Below are positions 1 to 7,101 of a DNA stretch of 32,863 nucleotides, piece by piece. Source of the DNA: Anaerolineae bacterium. GTDB taxonomy: Bacteria > Chloroflexota > Anaerolineae > JAAYZQ01. Made by a program: the position numbers and the translations under genes. Position 1 is the first letter of the stretch. Each line of letters begins with the position of its first letter. The DNA is taken from contig JAFGOG010000473.1 of the NCBI GenBank assembly GCA_016926595.1, positions 1-32,863 on the forward strand. The letters are read 5' to 3'. The notes beneath the pieces were generated by a model. It was given only the letters and a program-made list of their open reading frames with translations. It had not been told where the DNA came from and made no database searches.

Positions 1-30
1 ACTTGTTGGGGTCACTTGGAGCTACCAAGT

Positions 31-60
31 AGAACAAACCCGAACAAGCTCGGGGATCCG
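31..60 (-). terminator. Candidate terminator / palindromic repeat copy after the molybdopterin subunit
   Basis: On the minus strand, about 50 bases past the stop of the molybdopterin-subunit gene, a short stem (CCCGA, six-base loop, TCGGG) is followed by TTTGTTCT, which is the layout of a weak intrinsic terminator. The same stem with the flanking GGATCCG also occurs at 32772-32793, so it is also one copy of an interspersed repeat. A second stem (ACTTGG/CCAAGT) lies at 14-30. Terminator function is an inference. Confidence 0.4.
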
Positions 61-111
61 AACCATCATGGCCGGGCCGCAGCTGCATTTTGCACCAGAA
101 ACTGGCGCGTT

Positions 112-2454
112 TTATACATCGTGTTCCTGCAAAGCCATGTAGATCTTTTCCGCGGTCAGCGGCATATCGTTAAAGCGGATGCCCAGCGCATCCGAGATGG
201 CGTTGGCGATCGCCGGCGCCGTGGCGATCATGGGATGCTCGCCAACCCCGCGCGCGCCCCACGGGCCGTCATCCTGCGGCTCCTCGACGTAATCGCTGAT
301 GATCCGCCGCGGCGCGTCCACGCTGGTCATGATCCGGTAATCGGTAAACGACGGGTTCAGCGGCTGCCCCTGGCGCAGCTGCAGCGCCTCCAGCAGCGCT
401 GAACTAGCGCCCTGCACCACCCCGCCCTCCAACTGGGCGTACACCTGCTCGGGGTTGATCGCCTTGCCCACGTCGTACACCGCCGCCAGGCGCAGGATCT
501 CTACCTGGCCTGTCTCGGTATCGACCTCCACCTCGACCGCCTGGGCGCCGGTGGTATAGTGCACCACGGCGCGCTGGCCCTGCCCCGTCTCCGCGTCCAG
601 GCCGGTGACATAGGTGGGCATAAACTTGCCGCGGCCGATGATCGGCCCGCCGATCCAACCCGCGTCGTCGGGCAGCGGCAGGCCATAGATAACCATCTTG
701 TCCAACGGGAGCGACTGCTCGCTGCGGTACGAGATCACCTCGCCCTCCCGGATATCCAGGTCCGCCGGCTCCTCGCCCCAATAGCGGGCTACGACCTCGA
801 GGATCTGGGCGCGCGCATCCTCGGCCGCGGCCTTGATCGCGTTGCCCATCGACCACGTGATCCGGCTGGCGACGGTCTGCCACTCATAGGGGCTGTACCT
901 GGTGTCGACCGGCTGCGAGATGCGCACCCACTCGTAAGGCACACCCAGCGCCTGGGCCGCGACCTGGGCGGCGACGGTGAACGCCCCCTGCCCCAACTCC
1001 TGCCCACCCAGGCCGACGCTGACCGTGGCGTCCTCGTTGAAACGCACCCAGGCCTCGGAGCCGGGGTTGGGCGGCATGGCCGGCGCCTTCCAGCAGGCGG
1101 CCATGCCCTTGCCGCGCCGCTTGTGCGGCGCCGATGGGACAGCCGACGCGCCCCACTCCACCGCCCGCGCAGCCTTTTCGATGCACTCGGAGAGCCCGTT
1201 AGGATGCATCTGCATGCCGGTGACGATGATGTCGCCGCCCTTGAGGCAGTTGCGCAGCCGGAACTCGACGTCGTCAACGCCCAGCGCCTCGGCCAGGCGA
1301 TCGACCGACTGCTCGATGCTCCAGTGGATCTCGGGCATGCCAAAGCCGCGCATCGGGCCGCCGACGGGATGGTTGGTGTACAGGCAGTAGGAATCAGTCT
1401 TGACGTTGGGAATGTGATAGGGGCCGGTCGAGGAATAACCCGCCGCGCGCACAATGTTGACCCCGTACTCGGTATAAGCCCCGGCATCCCAATAATACGC
1501 CACCTGCAGGGCCAGGATCTGGCCCTGGCGGGTGCCGCCGATCTTGACTTGAGCCAGCAACCCCTGGCGCACAAAGCAACAAAAGAACTCTTCTTCGCGG
1601 GTCATGCGAACCTTAACCGGCCGCCCACGCACCTTTTGGGCCATCGCCACGGCGAGGGCTTCCATCGAGACCCCGGCCTTGGACCCGAACCCACCGCCGA
1701 CATAGTTGCCAATAACCCGCAATTCGCCCTGCGAGATGCCCAGCGTCTGGGCGATCAGGTCACGCTGGGCAAAAGGCGATTGGGTGCTGCTCCACAGCGT
1801 CACCTCGCCCGAGACATCCCAGCGGGCCACGGCCACGTGCGGCTCGATCGGCACGTGCTGGATCTGCGGCACGTGGTAGGTTTCCTCGACGACGGCATCA
1901 CAACAAGCCCAGGCCGCGTCGGTGTCGCCCTTGCGCACGTGAAAGACGTTCGACACGTTGGTGCCGGGCTGAGGGAAGATAAAGGGCACCGCCTCATACG
2001 ATCCCAGGTCAGGGTGCAGCAGCGGCGCGCCGGGGTCCAGCGCCTCCAGCGGGTCAAAGATCGCCGGCAGCGGTTCATAGCTGACCTCGATCAGGCGCAG
2101 CGCATCCTCGGCGATCTCTTCGCTCACCGCCACCACGCCGGCGACCGGGTCGCCCACATAGCGCACGCGATCGGTGCACAAGATGTGGCGATCCTTGAGA
2201 TAGAGACCAATAAACCCAGGTGTGTCCTGACCCGTGATCACGGCTTTGACGCCAGGCAGGGCCAGCGCCTTGCTGGCATCGATGCCCGTAATCAGGGCGT
2301 GCGGGTGCGGGCTGCGCAGGACGCGCCCATAAAGCAGACCAGGCCCAAACTGCAGATCATCGGTGAACTGGGCCGCGCCGGTGACCTTGTCAAAGCCGTC
2401 GACGCGGGGGACGCTCTTGCCCACCGGTTCGAAAGTGAGTTTTTCGCGTGCCAT
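112..2454 (-). CDS. Xanthine-dehydrogenase-family molybdopterin-binding subunit
   Basis: Large catalytic subunit of a molybdenum hydroxylase, which inserts a water-derived oxygen into an aromatic N-heterocycle in the cytoplasm and passes electrons to the 2Fe-2S and FAD subunits encoded just upstream. The protein is about 780 residues, normal for the separate large subunit. The N-terminal third is the a/b hammerhead domain (VDGFDKVTGAAQFTDD). The molybdopterin domain shows the GGGFGSK loop, and GARGVGEHP near the C-terminus contains the glutamate (about residue 740) that serves as the catalytic base in this family. ATG codons lie at 2460 and 2454; the second is seven bases from GGGAG and is preferred. 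It is the last gene of the operon, separated from the 2Fe-2S gene by a repeat-filled gap. The substrate cannot be read from the sequence: purine, pyrimidine, nicotinate or another heterocycle are all possible. Confidence 0.95.
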   Translation of the reverse strand: MAREKLTFEPVGKSVPRVDGFDKVTGAAQFTDDLQFGPGLLYGRVLRSPHPHALITGIDASKALALPGVKAVITGQDTPGFIGLYLKDRHILCTDRVRYVGDPVAGVVAVSEEIAEDALRLIEVSYEPLPAIFDPLEALDPGAPLLHPDLGSYEAVPFIFPQPGTNVSNVFHVRKGDTDAAWACCDAVVEETYHVPQIQHVPIEPHVAVARWDVSGEVTLWSSTQSPFAQRDLIAQTLGISQGELRVIGNYVGGGFGSKAGVSMEALAVAMAQKVRGRPVKVRMTREEEFFCCFVRQGLLAQVKIGGTRQGQILALQVAYYWDAGAYTEYGVNIVRAAGYSSTGPYHIPNVKTDSYCLYTNHPVGGPMRGFGMPEIHWSIEQSVDRLAEALGVDDVEFRLRNCLKGGDIIVTGMQMHPNGLSECIEKAARAVEWGASAVPSAPHKRRGKGMAACWKAPAMPPNPGSEAWVRFNEDATVSVGLGGQELGQGAFTVAAQVAAQALGVPYEWVRISQPVDTRYSPYEWQTVASRITWSMGNAIKAAAEDARAQILEVVARYWGEEPADLDIREGEVISYRSEQSLPLDKMVIYGLPLPDDAGWIGGPIIGRGKFMPTYVTGLDAETGQGQRAVVHYTTGAQAVEVEVDTETGQVEILRLAAVYDVGKAINPEQVYAQLEGGVVQGASSALLEALQLRQGQPLNPSFTDYRIMTSVDAPRRIISDYVEEPQDDGPWGARGVGEHPMIATAPAIANAISDALGIRFNDMPLTAEKIYMALQEHDV

Positions 2455-2484
2455 AGCCATTCTCCCTATGAATGATGGGGCAGA

Positions 2485-2574
2485 TGTCGTTCGTCAAACG
2501 TCATTCGTCAAGACGTCATTCGCCAAAGTGCTGTGACGGATGACGTATCACGTTTGACGCATCACGTTTGACGC
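2485..2574. repeat. Interspersed palindromic repeat (CACGTTTGACG family)
   Basis: The gap between the 2Fe-2S and molybdopterin genes is filled with alternating copies of GTCAAACGTCATTCGTCA and its reverse-complement form TCACGTTTGACG. The same family forms a perfect inverted repeat at 29498-29537, and a looser relative lies at 6115-6142. The right end of this element runs into the 3' end of the 2Fe-2S gene. It encodes no protein. A role in mRNA stability or as a passive repetitive element is a guess. Confidence 0.75.
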
Positions 2575-3018
2575 CTTTTGCACCGCCTTGACGATGCGCA
2601 CGTACCCCGTGCAGCGGCAGAGGTTGCCCAGCAGCGCCTCGCGGATCTCGGCTTCGCTCGGGTCCGGGTTGCGGGCCAGCAAGGCATACGACGAGATCAA
2701 CATGCCGGGCGTGCAGAACCCGCACTGCACGCCGCCCTCGTCGATAAACGCCTGCTGGAGAGCGCTCAACCGGCCGTCCTCTGACAGTCCCTCGACGGTC
2801 ACGATCTGGGCTCCGTCGGTCTCCACCGCCAGGACCATACACGCATTGACCGGCTCGCCGTCCATCAGCACCGTGCACGCCCCACACTCGCCGGCGCCGC
2901 AGCCGTTCTTGGCGCCGGTCAGGGCCAGTCGGTCGCGGAGCAGTTCCAGCAAGGTCAAATTTGAGGGTACGTCTACGGTTTCCTGGTCGCCATTGATGGT
3001 CACCACGATGGAATGCAT
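2548..3018 (-). CDS. Xanthine-dehydrogenase-family 2Fe-2S subunit
   Basis: Small electron-transfer subunit of the molybdenum hydroxylase, carrying two [2Fe-2S] clusters. The N-terminal plant-ferredoxin-like domain has CGAGECGAC and a further Cys at NACM. The C-terminal helical domain has QCGFCTPGM and NLCRCTGY, so all eight cluster cysteines are present. The start at 3018 is chosen because GAGGAGG lies six bases upstream; a longer reading from 3048 would overlap the preceding gene. The stop of the Arr-like gene and this ATG are one base apart, implying translational coupling. The last eight residues (ASNVMRQT) and the stop codon are encoded by the TCAAACGTGATGCG repeat that fills the downstream gap, so the native C-terminus (probably ending near VQKA) has been replaced. 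Confidence 0.95.
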   Translation of the reverse strand: MHSIVVTINGDQETVDVPSNLTLLELLRDRLALTGAKNGCGAGECGACTVLMDGEPVNACMVLAVETDGAQIVTVEGLSEDGRLSALQQAFIDEGGVQCGFCTPGMLISSYALLARNPDPSEAEIREALLGNLCRCTGYVRIVKAVQKASNVMRQT

Positions 3019-3019
3019 C

Positions 3020-3415
3020 TCAATCCTCCTCTGGCGGGCGTGCCGCACCTCGATCCCGGCGAGCGAGCCTCTCCTGGATCATCGCCATCTCGACGAGCGT
3101 CAGCCGCTCTGTTTCCCGGATGGCGACCAGGCCGATCAACTCGATCCGCAGCTCGCGCCGGGTCAGCCACTCCAGGCCGGGGGCCATCGACGAGCGCGGG
3201 TGCGGATAGACGTCGTCGGCGCCGACCGGCTCGGCGATGCGGTACAGCAGACCGGGCTGCGTGCCGTCGTGGCGGATGGCGCCGTCATCGTCCATGGACA
3301 CGATCGCCGGCTTGTGCGAAAAGATTTCGGCCAGGTGTCGATCGCGCGTGATCGTGCTGCCCGGGCGCAAGACGGTCAGCTCGAGCGGGGCGCCGTGATA
3401 CCAGGTCTCACCCAT
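3020..3415 (-). CDS. Small Arr-like (ADP-ribosyltransferase-like) protein inside the dehydrogenase operon
   Basis: A 131-residue protein of uncertain role. The start YHGAPLELTVLRPGS and the later segment GLLYRIAEPVGADDVYPHP resemble the opening HGT/YHG motif and the YxVEPxGPxxxDP segment of rifampin ADP-ribosyltransferase (Arr)-type folds; this likeness is by eye and not proven. A charged helical tail (residues about 100-131) follows. GGAGG sits six bases before its ATG, the ATG overlaps the FAD-subunit stop by eight bases (ATGGGTGA), and its own stop is one base before the 2Fe-2S start. It is therefore translated together with the two redox subunits and is unlikely to be a chance neighbour. 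It might modify a substrate or a subunit, or act in assembly. It could also be a fold relative without transferase activity. Confidence 0.75.
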   Translation of the reverse strand: MGETWYHGAPLELTVLRPGSTITRDRHLAEIFSHKPAIVSMDDDGAIRHDGTQPGLLYRIAEPVGADDVYPHPRSSMAPGLEWLTRRELRIELIGLVAIRETERLTLVEMAMIQERLARRDRGAARPPEED

Positions 3416-4325
3416 CGCGCGCCTCCAACCCGGCCCACACGTCGCGCAGCGCGCGCACGGTCAGCGTGCGCACCATCGCCGTGCGATAGGCGGCACCGGC
3501 CCGCACGTCGTCGATCGGCGTCGCGGACCGCGCCGCCTCTTCGGCCGCCTGGGCAAACAGCGCTGCCGACGGCGGGCGGGAGGCCAGCAGCGTCTCTGCC
3601 TGGGGCACGCGCAGCGGCACCGGCGCCACCGCGCCCAGGGCCAGGCGAAAGCGAGCGCCGCCCGGCGCGCTCGCGTCGGGAAAGCCCAGGGCCGCCACGC
3701 TGACCAACGCCAGGTCGCCGGCCTTGTTGCGTCCCAATTTCAGATAGCGGCCCACGCTCCCGGCCGGCGGCGTGGGAAAACGCACGGCGATCATGAATTC
3801 GCCGGCCTGGATCGCGCTCTGGCCCGGCCCCACAAAAAACGCGTTCGCGTCCACTAGGCGTTCCCCCGCCGGGTGGTCTGTACCCGCCGAACCATACAGC
3901 ACGATCTCACCGTCGAGCACCAGCGTAGCCGGCGCACCGTCAGCACAAGGCGACGCGTTGCAGAGGTTACCGCCCAACGTGGCCCGGTTGCGGAGCTGGT
4001 AGGAGGCGACCAAGCCGGCGGCCTCGGCCAGCAGTGGAAAGTGAGCCAGCACGTCGGCGTGGTTGGCCAATTGGTTCATGGTCACCGCCGCCCCAACCGC
4101 CAGCCCTTCTGCCGGCGCAAACGAGATGTCTCTCATACCCGGCAGGTATTTGACGTCGATCACCACCTTGGGCCGGACGGCGCCATTGCGCATACGCACC
4201 AACAGATCGGTGCCGCCCATCAACAGCCGGGCTGCCGGCCCGTATTCGCCCAGCAGGCGAACCACCTCGCCAGGCGTAGCCGGCCGGATGTACTCAAAAC
4301 TCGGGAGTCCGGGTCTGGCCAACAT
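3408..4325 (-). CDS. Xanthine-dehydrogenase-family FAD-binding subunit
   Basis: Medium subunit of the molybdenum hydroxylase. It binds FAD and hands electrons from the iron-sulfur clusters to an acceptor. The protein is about 305 residues, typical for the family. FAD-contact motifs are visible: LLMGGTDLLVRMR near residue 35 and ATLGGNLCNASPCADG near residue 115, both characteristic of the PCMH-type FAD domain; the C-terminal CO-dehydrogenase flavoprotein domain follows. The ATG at 4325 is chosen because GAGGAGG lies seven bases upstream; the frame stays open to 4445 but that extension lies in a palindrome-rich gap. Its 3' end overlaps the Arr-like gene. The gene order FAD, Arr-like, 2Fe-2S, Mo is a normal dehydrogenase order with one extra gene inserted. 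Confidence 0.94.
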   Translation of the reverse strand: MLARPGLPSFEYIRPATPGEVVRLLGEYGPAARLLMGGTDLLVRMRNGAVRPKVVIDVKYLPGMRDISFAPAEGLAVGAAVTMNQLANHADVLAHFPLLAEAAGLVASYQLRNRATLGGNLCNASPCADGAPATLVLDGEIVLYGSAGTDHPAGERLVDANAFFVGPGQSAIQAGEFMIAVRFPTPPAGSVGRYLKLGRNKAGDLALVSVAALGFPDASAPGGARFRLALGAVAPVPLRVPQAETLLASRPPSAALFAQAAEEAARSATPIDDVRAGAAYRTAMVRTLTVRALRDVWAGLEARDG

Positions 4326-4370
4326 GGCGCTTACCTCCTCTACCCGCATCATCGCAGGACACGTTCCATA

Positions 4371-4444
4371 CCTGCCAGGCCTGCCGCCTGTCGAGAGGCA
4401 GCCTGCGCCGTTGCGGGACACGGCTTTCCGTGCCAGGCCTGGCA
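4371..4444. repeat. Palindromic TGCCAGGCCTG repeats in the gap before the FAD subunit
   Basis: The 142-base gap between permease and FAD subunit contains CTGCCAGGC at 4372 and a perfect 14-base palindrome TGCCAGGCCTGGCA at 4431-4444 that abuts a run of A on the plus strand. The elements resemble the tandem GACCTGGCAGGTC units inside the DUF2877 gene at 10609-10644. The A/T run is on the wrong side of the palindrome to form an intrinsic terminator for the minus-strand operon. Confidence 0.6.
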
Positions 4445-4467
4445 AAAAAAACCAAGCGATCCACCGC

Positions 4468-5859
4468 CTATTCTGCGGACACCTGCGGCGGTTTAAAGAT
4501 CAAAAAGATGGCATTTAGCAAAATGCCGGCCACGGCGCCGGTGGCGATCGCCGGCCAACCGTAAGGAAAGACGCCCGGCAGCAGACGGATGGGCAGAAAT
4601 CCATCCGGGTAGCCGATGTGCCCGCCCACGCCGATGATCAGGATCACCGCCCCGACGGCAAGCTGCCGAGGGTCGAACAGGTTGACCTTTTCGGCCATCA
4701 TCAGGGCTACACCCTGCATGCCGATCACGCCAAAGAGATAGATAGCCAGGCCGCCGCTGACCGCGGTGGGCACACTTTGCACGATGCCCGCCAGCGTGCC
4801 GCTAAAGGAAAGCAAGATGGCAATGACCCCGCCGGCGATAAGCGCCGGCCCGGAATAGTTGCGGGTGATCACCATCAGCGAGTTGTTTTCGCCATAGTTG
4901 GTCCCCGCCACGCCGCCGAACAAGCCGTTGATCATGTCACCCAGTCCATCCAGGATCAGGTTAAAGCCAATGTATTCGCTCAATCCATATGCTTTGCGCT
5001 TCATCCGCGCTGCCAGCTCGTCCACGTACAGGCTGATCTGGTACAGGTGCGCAGTCGACTCGGGAATGGTGGCGATGGCCATCACGGCGATGCTGATGAT
5101 CGCCGTGGCCGTCATCTCGTGGCCGAAAGTAGGGAAGGTGATGTGCGGCGCCTGGATGATCTTGGCCGAGGTAATGGCGCTGAAATCGACCAGGCCCAGC
5201 GGGATGGCGACGATGTAACCGACGATGGCCCCCAGCAAGATCGGGATCATGCCGATGAACCCCTTGCCCTGCAGGTAGACTGAGAACATGATCGTCGCCA
5301 ACAGGGTGATGATGGCCACGAACCACCACCTGAGGTGGGCGTCGGGGGTGCAGCACAGGCCGGACGCCATATCCAGGGCCGACTTGCCCAGCGCAAAGCC
5401 GATGACCGCCGCCACCGACCCGGTCACGACCGGCGGCAGGATCTTGTCGATGGTCTTTTTGCCGCCTGCAAAGCGGATGATCGCGCCGACGATGATGTTG
5501 ACCAGGCCGGTGACGATAATACCGCCCTGCGCCACCCGGATCAGTTCGTCGGGCGCCGGCACCCCATAGCTGGCCTTGGTGATGGCCAACGTGGCGGCGA
5601 TATAGCTGAAACTGGAACCATAGTAAAGAGGAATGAACTTGCCAATCCGCCAGCGGGCGAGGATCAAGGCAACGATGGTTGCCACGCCGGAAGCGAACAA
5701 CACCGTGCTGACGTGAAAACCGACCAACAGCGCGACCAGCACCGTCGCCGGGAACATGGTCAGCACGTGCTGGAAACCCAATAGAATCAGCTGCCCGATC
5801 GGCGGAACGTCGTTAGGTAGATAGCCGAGCAGTTTTGTCTTGCTCTGTGAAGCGGCCAT
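4468..5859 (-). CDS. NCS2-family nucleobase (uracil/xanthine) permease
   Basis: Polytopic membrane transporter of about 463 residues, the usual NCS2 length, with roughly a dozen or more hydrophobic helices. It starts with LLGYLPNDVPPIGQLILLGFQHVLTMFPATVL, the hallmark opening of UraA/PurP-type permeases (the QHVLTMF segment), and contains FSYIAATLAI and VVTGSVAAVIGFALG, matching the TM3 and central half-helix regions. Members import uracil, xanthine, uric acid or related bases, probably with protons. The start at 5859 (MAASQSKTK) has GGAG eight bases upstream; an upstream TTG at 5892 in frame is less likely. Its place between ring-attacking enzymes and the molybdenum hydroxylase indicates that it imports the substrate of the pathway. 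Uracil versus purine specificity cannot be decided by eye. Confidence 0.93.
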   Translation of the reverse strand: MAASQSKTKLLGYLPNDVPPIGQLILLGFQHVLTMFPATVLVALLVGFHVSTVLFASGVATIVALILARWRIGKFIPLYYGSSFSYIAATLAITKASYGVPAPDELIRVAQGGIIVTGLVNIIVGAIIRFAGGKKTIDKILPPVVTGSVAAVIGFALGKSALDMASGLCCTPDAHLRWWFVAIITLLATIMFSVYLQGKGFIGMIPILLGAIVGYIVAIPLGLVDFSAITSAKIIQAPHITFPTFGHEMTATAIISIAVMAIATIPESTAHLYQISLYVDELAARMKRKAYGLSEYIGFNLILDGLGDMINGLFGGVAGTNYGENNSLMVITRNYSGPALIAGGVIAILLSFSGTLAGIVQSVPTAVSGGLAIYLFGVIGMQGVALMMAEKVNLFDPRQLAVGAVILIIGVGGHIGYPDGFLPIRLLPGVFPYGWPAIATGAVAGILLNAIFLIFKPPQVSAE

Positions 5860-5980
5860 AGAATGGACTCCTTTCTCGTGCTCATAAGACAACGTCGATT
5901 TGATCCTTCTCTTGCCGTACGGTACCTGTCAATCCTCTCCGCTGCCCCTCCTTTCTGCACCCCACAAAGAACACCAGCCA

Positions 5981-5995
5981 TTGTCTGGCAGACAA
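5981..5995. promoter_or_regulatory. Perfect 15-base palindrome, candidate operator
   Basis: TTGTCTGGCAGACAA is a perfect inverted repeat around a single central base, 122 bases upstream of the permease start. It has the size and TTGTC/GACAA ends typical of operators of FCD-type GntR regulators. No regulator gene is in the window, so the binding protein would be encoded elsewhere. The regulatory role is inferred. Confidence 0.4.
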
Positions 5996-6114
5996 ACGCT
6001 TCTAGCTGTGGAATCCGTTTCGTCACCACGCCAAATTGCCTTATCGCCACCGGATCGTAGACATCCTGCCTGGCCCAACTGCCTAAACCTGCGCCTGACG
6101 ACTGGCAGACCACA

Positions 6115-6142
6115 TCTCACGAATCACGCTTCACGTCTCACG
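6115..6142. repeat. Short CACG-type repeat
   Basis: Four successive units of the form TCACG(N)nCACG occur just past the cyclase stop codon. They resemble in spacing the TCACGTTTGACG repeats of 2485-2574 and 29498-29552 but are more diverged. Confidence 0.45.
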
Positions 6143-6160
6143 CCCAAGACCCCCAAGAGG

Positions 6161-7039
6161 CTAGGAGACCCTTGTCAACCGGCTGATCTGCTCCACGTGC
6201 CGGGGCTCGAAACAGTCGCCGAATCGTGTCTTGGGCAGCGCAGCCTTGCGCGCCATCAGCGCCTCATACTCCTCATCCTCGACAAAGGCCACACAGCGCC
6301 CGATGCACGACTCGCCGTCGACAAAGCGCCACGGGAAAAAGCCGATCGTTGTCCGCCGGTTGGCCAGCAGGTCGATATCGCCGCCGATGCATTCGGCGTG
6401 GATGATGTGATGGGGAAACATCTCGATGTGCATCAACTGGTACTTGTCGGGCGTAAAGCGCCTGGCCAACGTCGTGTCGTACATCTCTTGAAAGACACGG
6501 TCGGCCTCGGCAGCCTGGCGCGGCATCCAATCGCGGATGATCGTGTTCATAGGATGATCGGCGCTGCCACAGTCGACGCCGATCCAGCGGATCCCTTTGC
6601 GCCTGGCCCACAGGGCGAACTCGCGGTCTGGCCCCGGGTGCTTGACCATGTAGCGGATCTCGTCGGCGGTGGGCATATCCCAGCCAAAGTGGTGGTAGCC
6701 GGTGTGGACGATCAGGATGTCGCCCGTTTTGACCTCGACCCGCTCCTCGATCATGCTGGAGGTATAGATCTGATAGTCGCCCACCGCGTCCGACAGGTCA
6801 ACCACCACGCCCGGCCCCACCAGGAAATCGTTCAGGTCCAGCGCGGCGATGTCCTTGCCGGGGGTGAAAAAGTGGATCTCGCCGTCGAGGTGGGTGCCGA
6901 GGTGATTGGAATGGGTCACCACCTGCCCGTTGGCCCCGTTGGGCGCCAGCCGCTTGAAATACTTGATCTGCAGCGGCTCATAGGTGGGCCAGGGCGGGGT
7001 GCCGATGCCCAGGGGAATGGTCAAATCTACAAGTTTCAT
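6161..7039 (-). CDS. Cyclase-family (kynurenine-formamidase-like) metal-dependent hydrolase
   Basis: Predicted cytoplasmic amidohydrolase of the cyclase superfamily (PF04199), which includes kynurenine formamidase and isatin hydrolase; members use a divalent metal to hydrolyse cyclic or formyl amides. Residues 45-57 read SNHLGTHLDGEIH, the family's HxGTHxDxPxHF metal-binding signature with Pro replaced (GEIHF). At 292 residues it is longer than bacterial KynB (about 210), like the larger cyclase subgroup. AAGGAG lies seven bases before the ATG. In this operon it is the best candidate for opening the ring that the molybdenum hydroxylase has oxidised, and could replace the unrelated barbiturase or dihydropyrimidinase. 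The exact substrate is unknown. Confidence 0.88.
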   Translation of the reverse strand: MKLVDLTIPLGIGTPPWPTYEPLQIKYFKRLAPNGANGQVVTHSNHLGTHLDGEIHFFTPGKDIAALDLNDFLVGPGVVVDLSDAVGDYQIYTSSMIEERVEVKTGDILIVHTGYHHFGWDMPTADEIRYMVKHPGPDREFALWARRKGIRWIGVDCGSADHPMNTIIRDWMPRQAAEADRVFQEMYDTTLARRFTPDKYQLMHIEMFPHHIIHAECIGGDIDLLANRRTTIGFFPWRFVDGESCIGRCVAFVEDEEYEALMARKAALPKTRFGDCFEPRHVEQISRLTRVS

Positions 7040-7055
7040 CGTCTGGCTCCTTTTT

Positions 7056-7099
7056 CAATCCTGCAAATCCCGAAAATCCTGTTCATCCTGTCAAATCCC
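7056..7099. repeat. AATCCTG-type short tandem repeat
   Basis: The gap between the DUF1116 and cyclase genes holds five imperfect units of ATCC(T/C)G about nine bases apart. A second array of the same kind lies at 21111-21148 after the dipeptidase gene. Both are outside genes. Confidence 0.6.
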
Positions 7100-7101
7100 A
7101 C

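Larger units (their letters stand above)
5860..6160 (-). other. Permease leader region without a gene
   Basis: About 300 bases between the cyclase stop and the permease start. A 108-codon minus-strand frame crosses it and runs into the permease gene, but shows no protein-like character. The region holds a 15-base palindrome at 5981-5995 and a short CACG-rich repeat at 6115-6142. No known riboswitch consensus (purine, PreQ1, guanidine) was recognised by eye. Confidence 0.6.

Noticed and set aside
559..2475. 638-codon plus-strand frame opposite the molybdopterin subunit
   Set aside because: It mirrors the third-base GC bias of the real gene, is rich in Arg/His/Gly/Asp and has no recognisable domain; the minus-strand frame has complete family motifs.
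5787..6113. 108-codon minus-strand frame across the permease leader
   Set aside because: It overlaps the real permease start, has no good start signals and no family resemblance; it also covers a palindromic regulatory-looking region.
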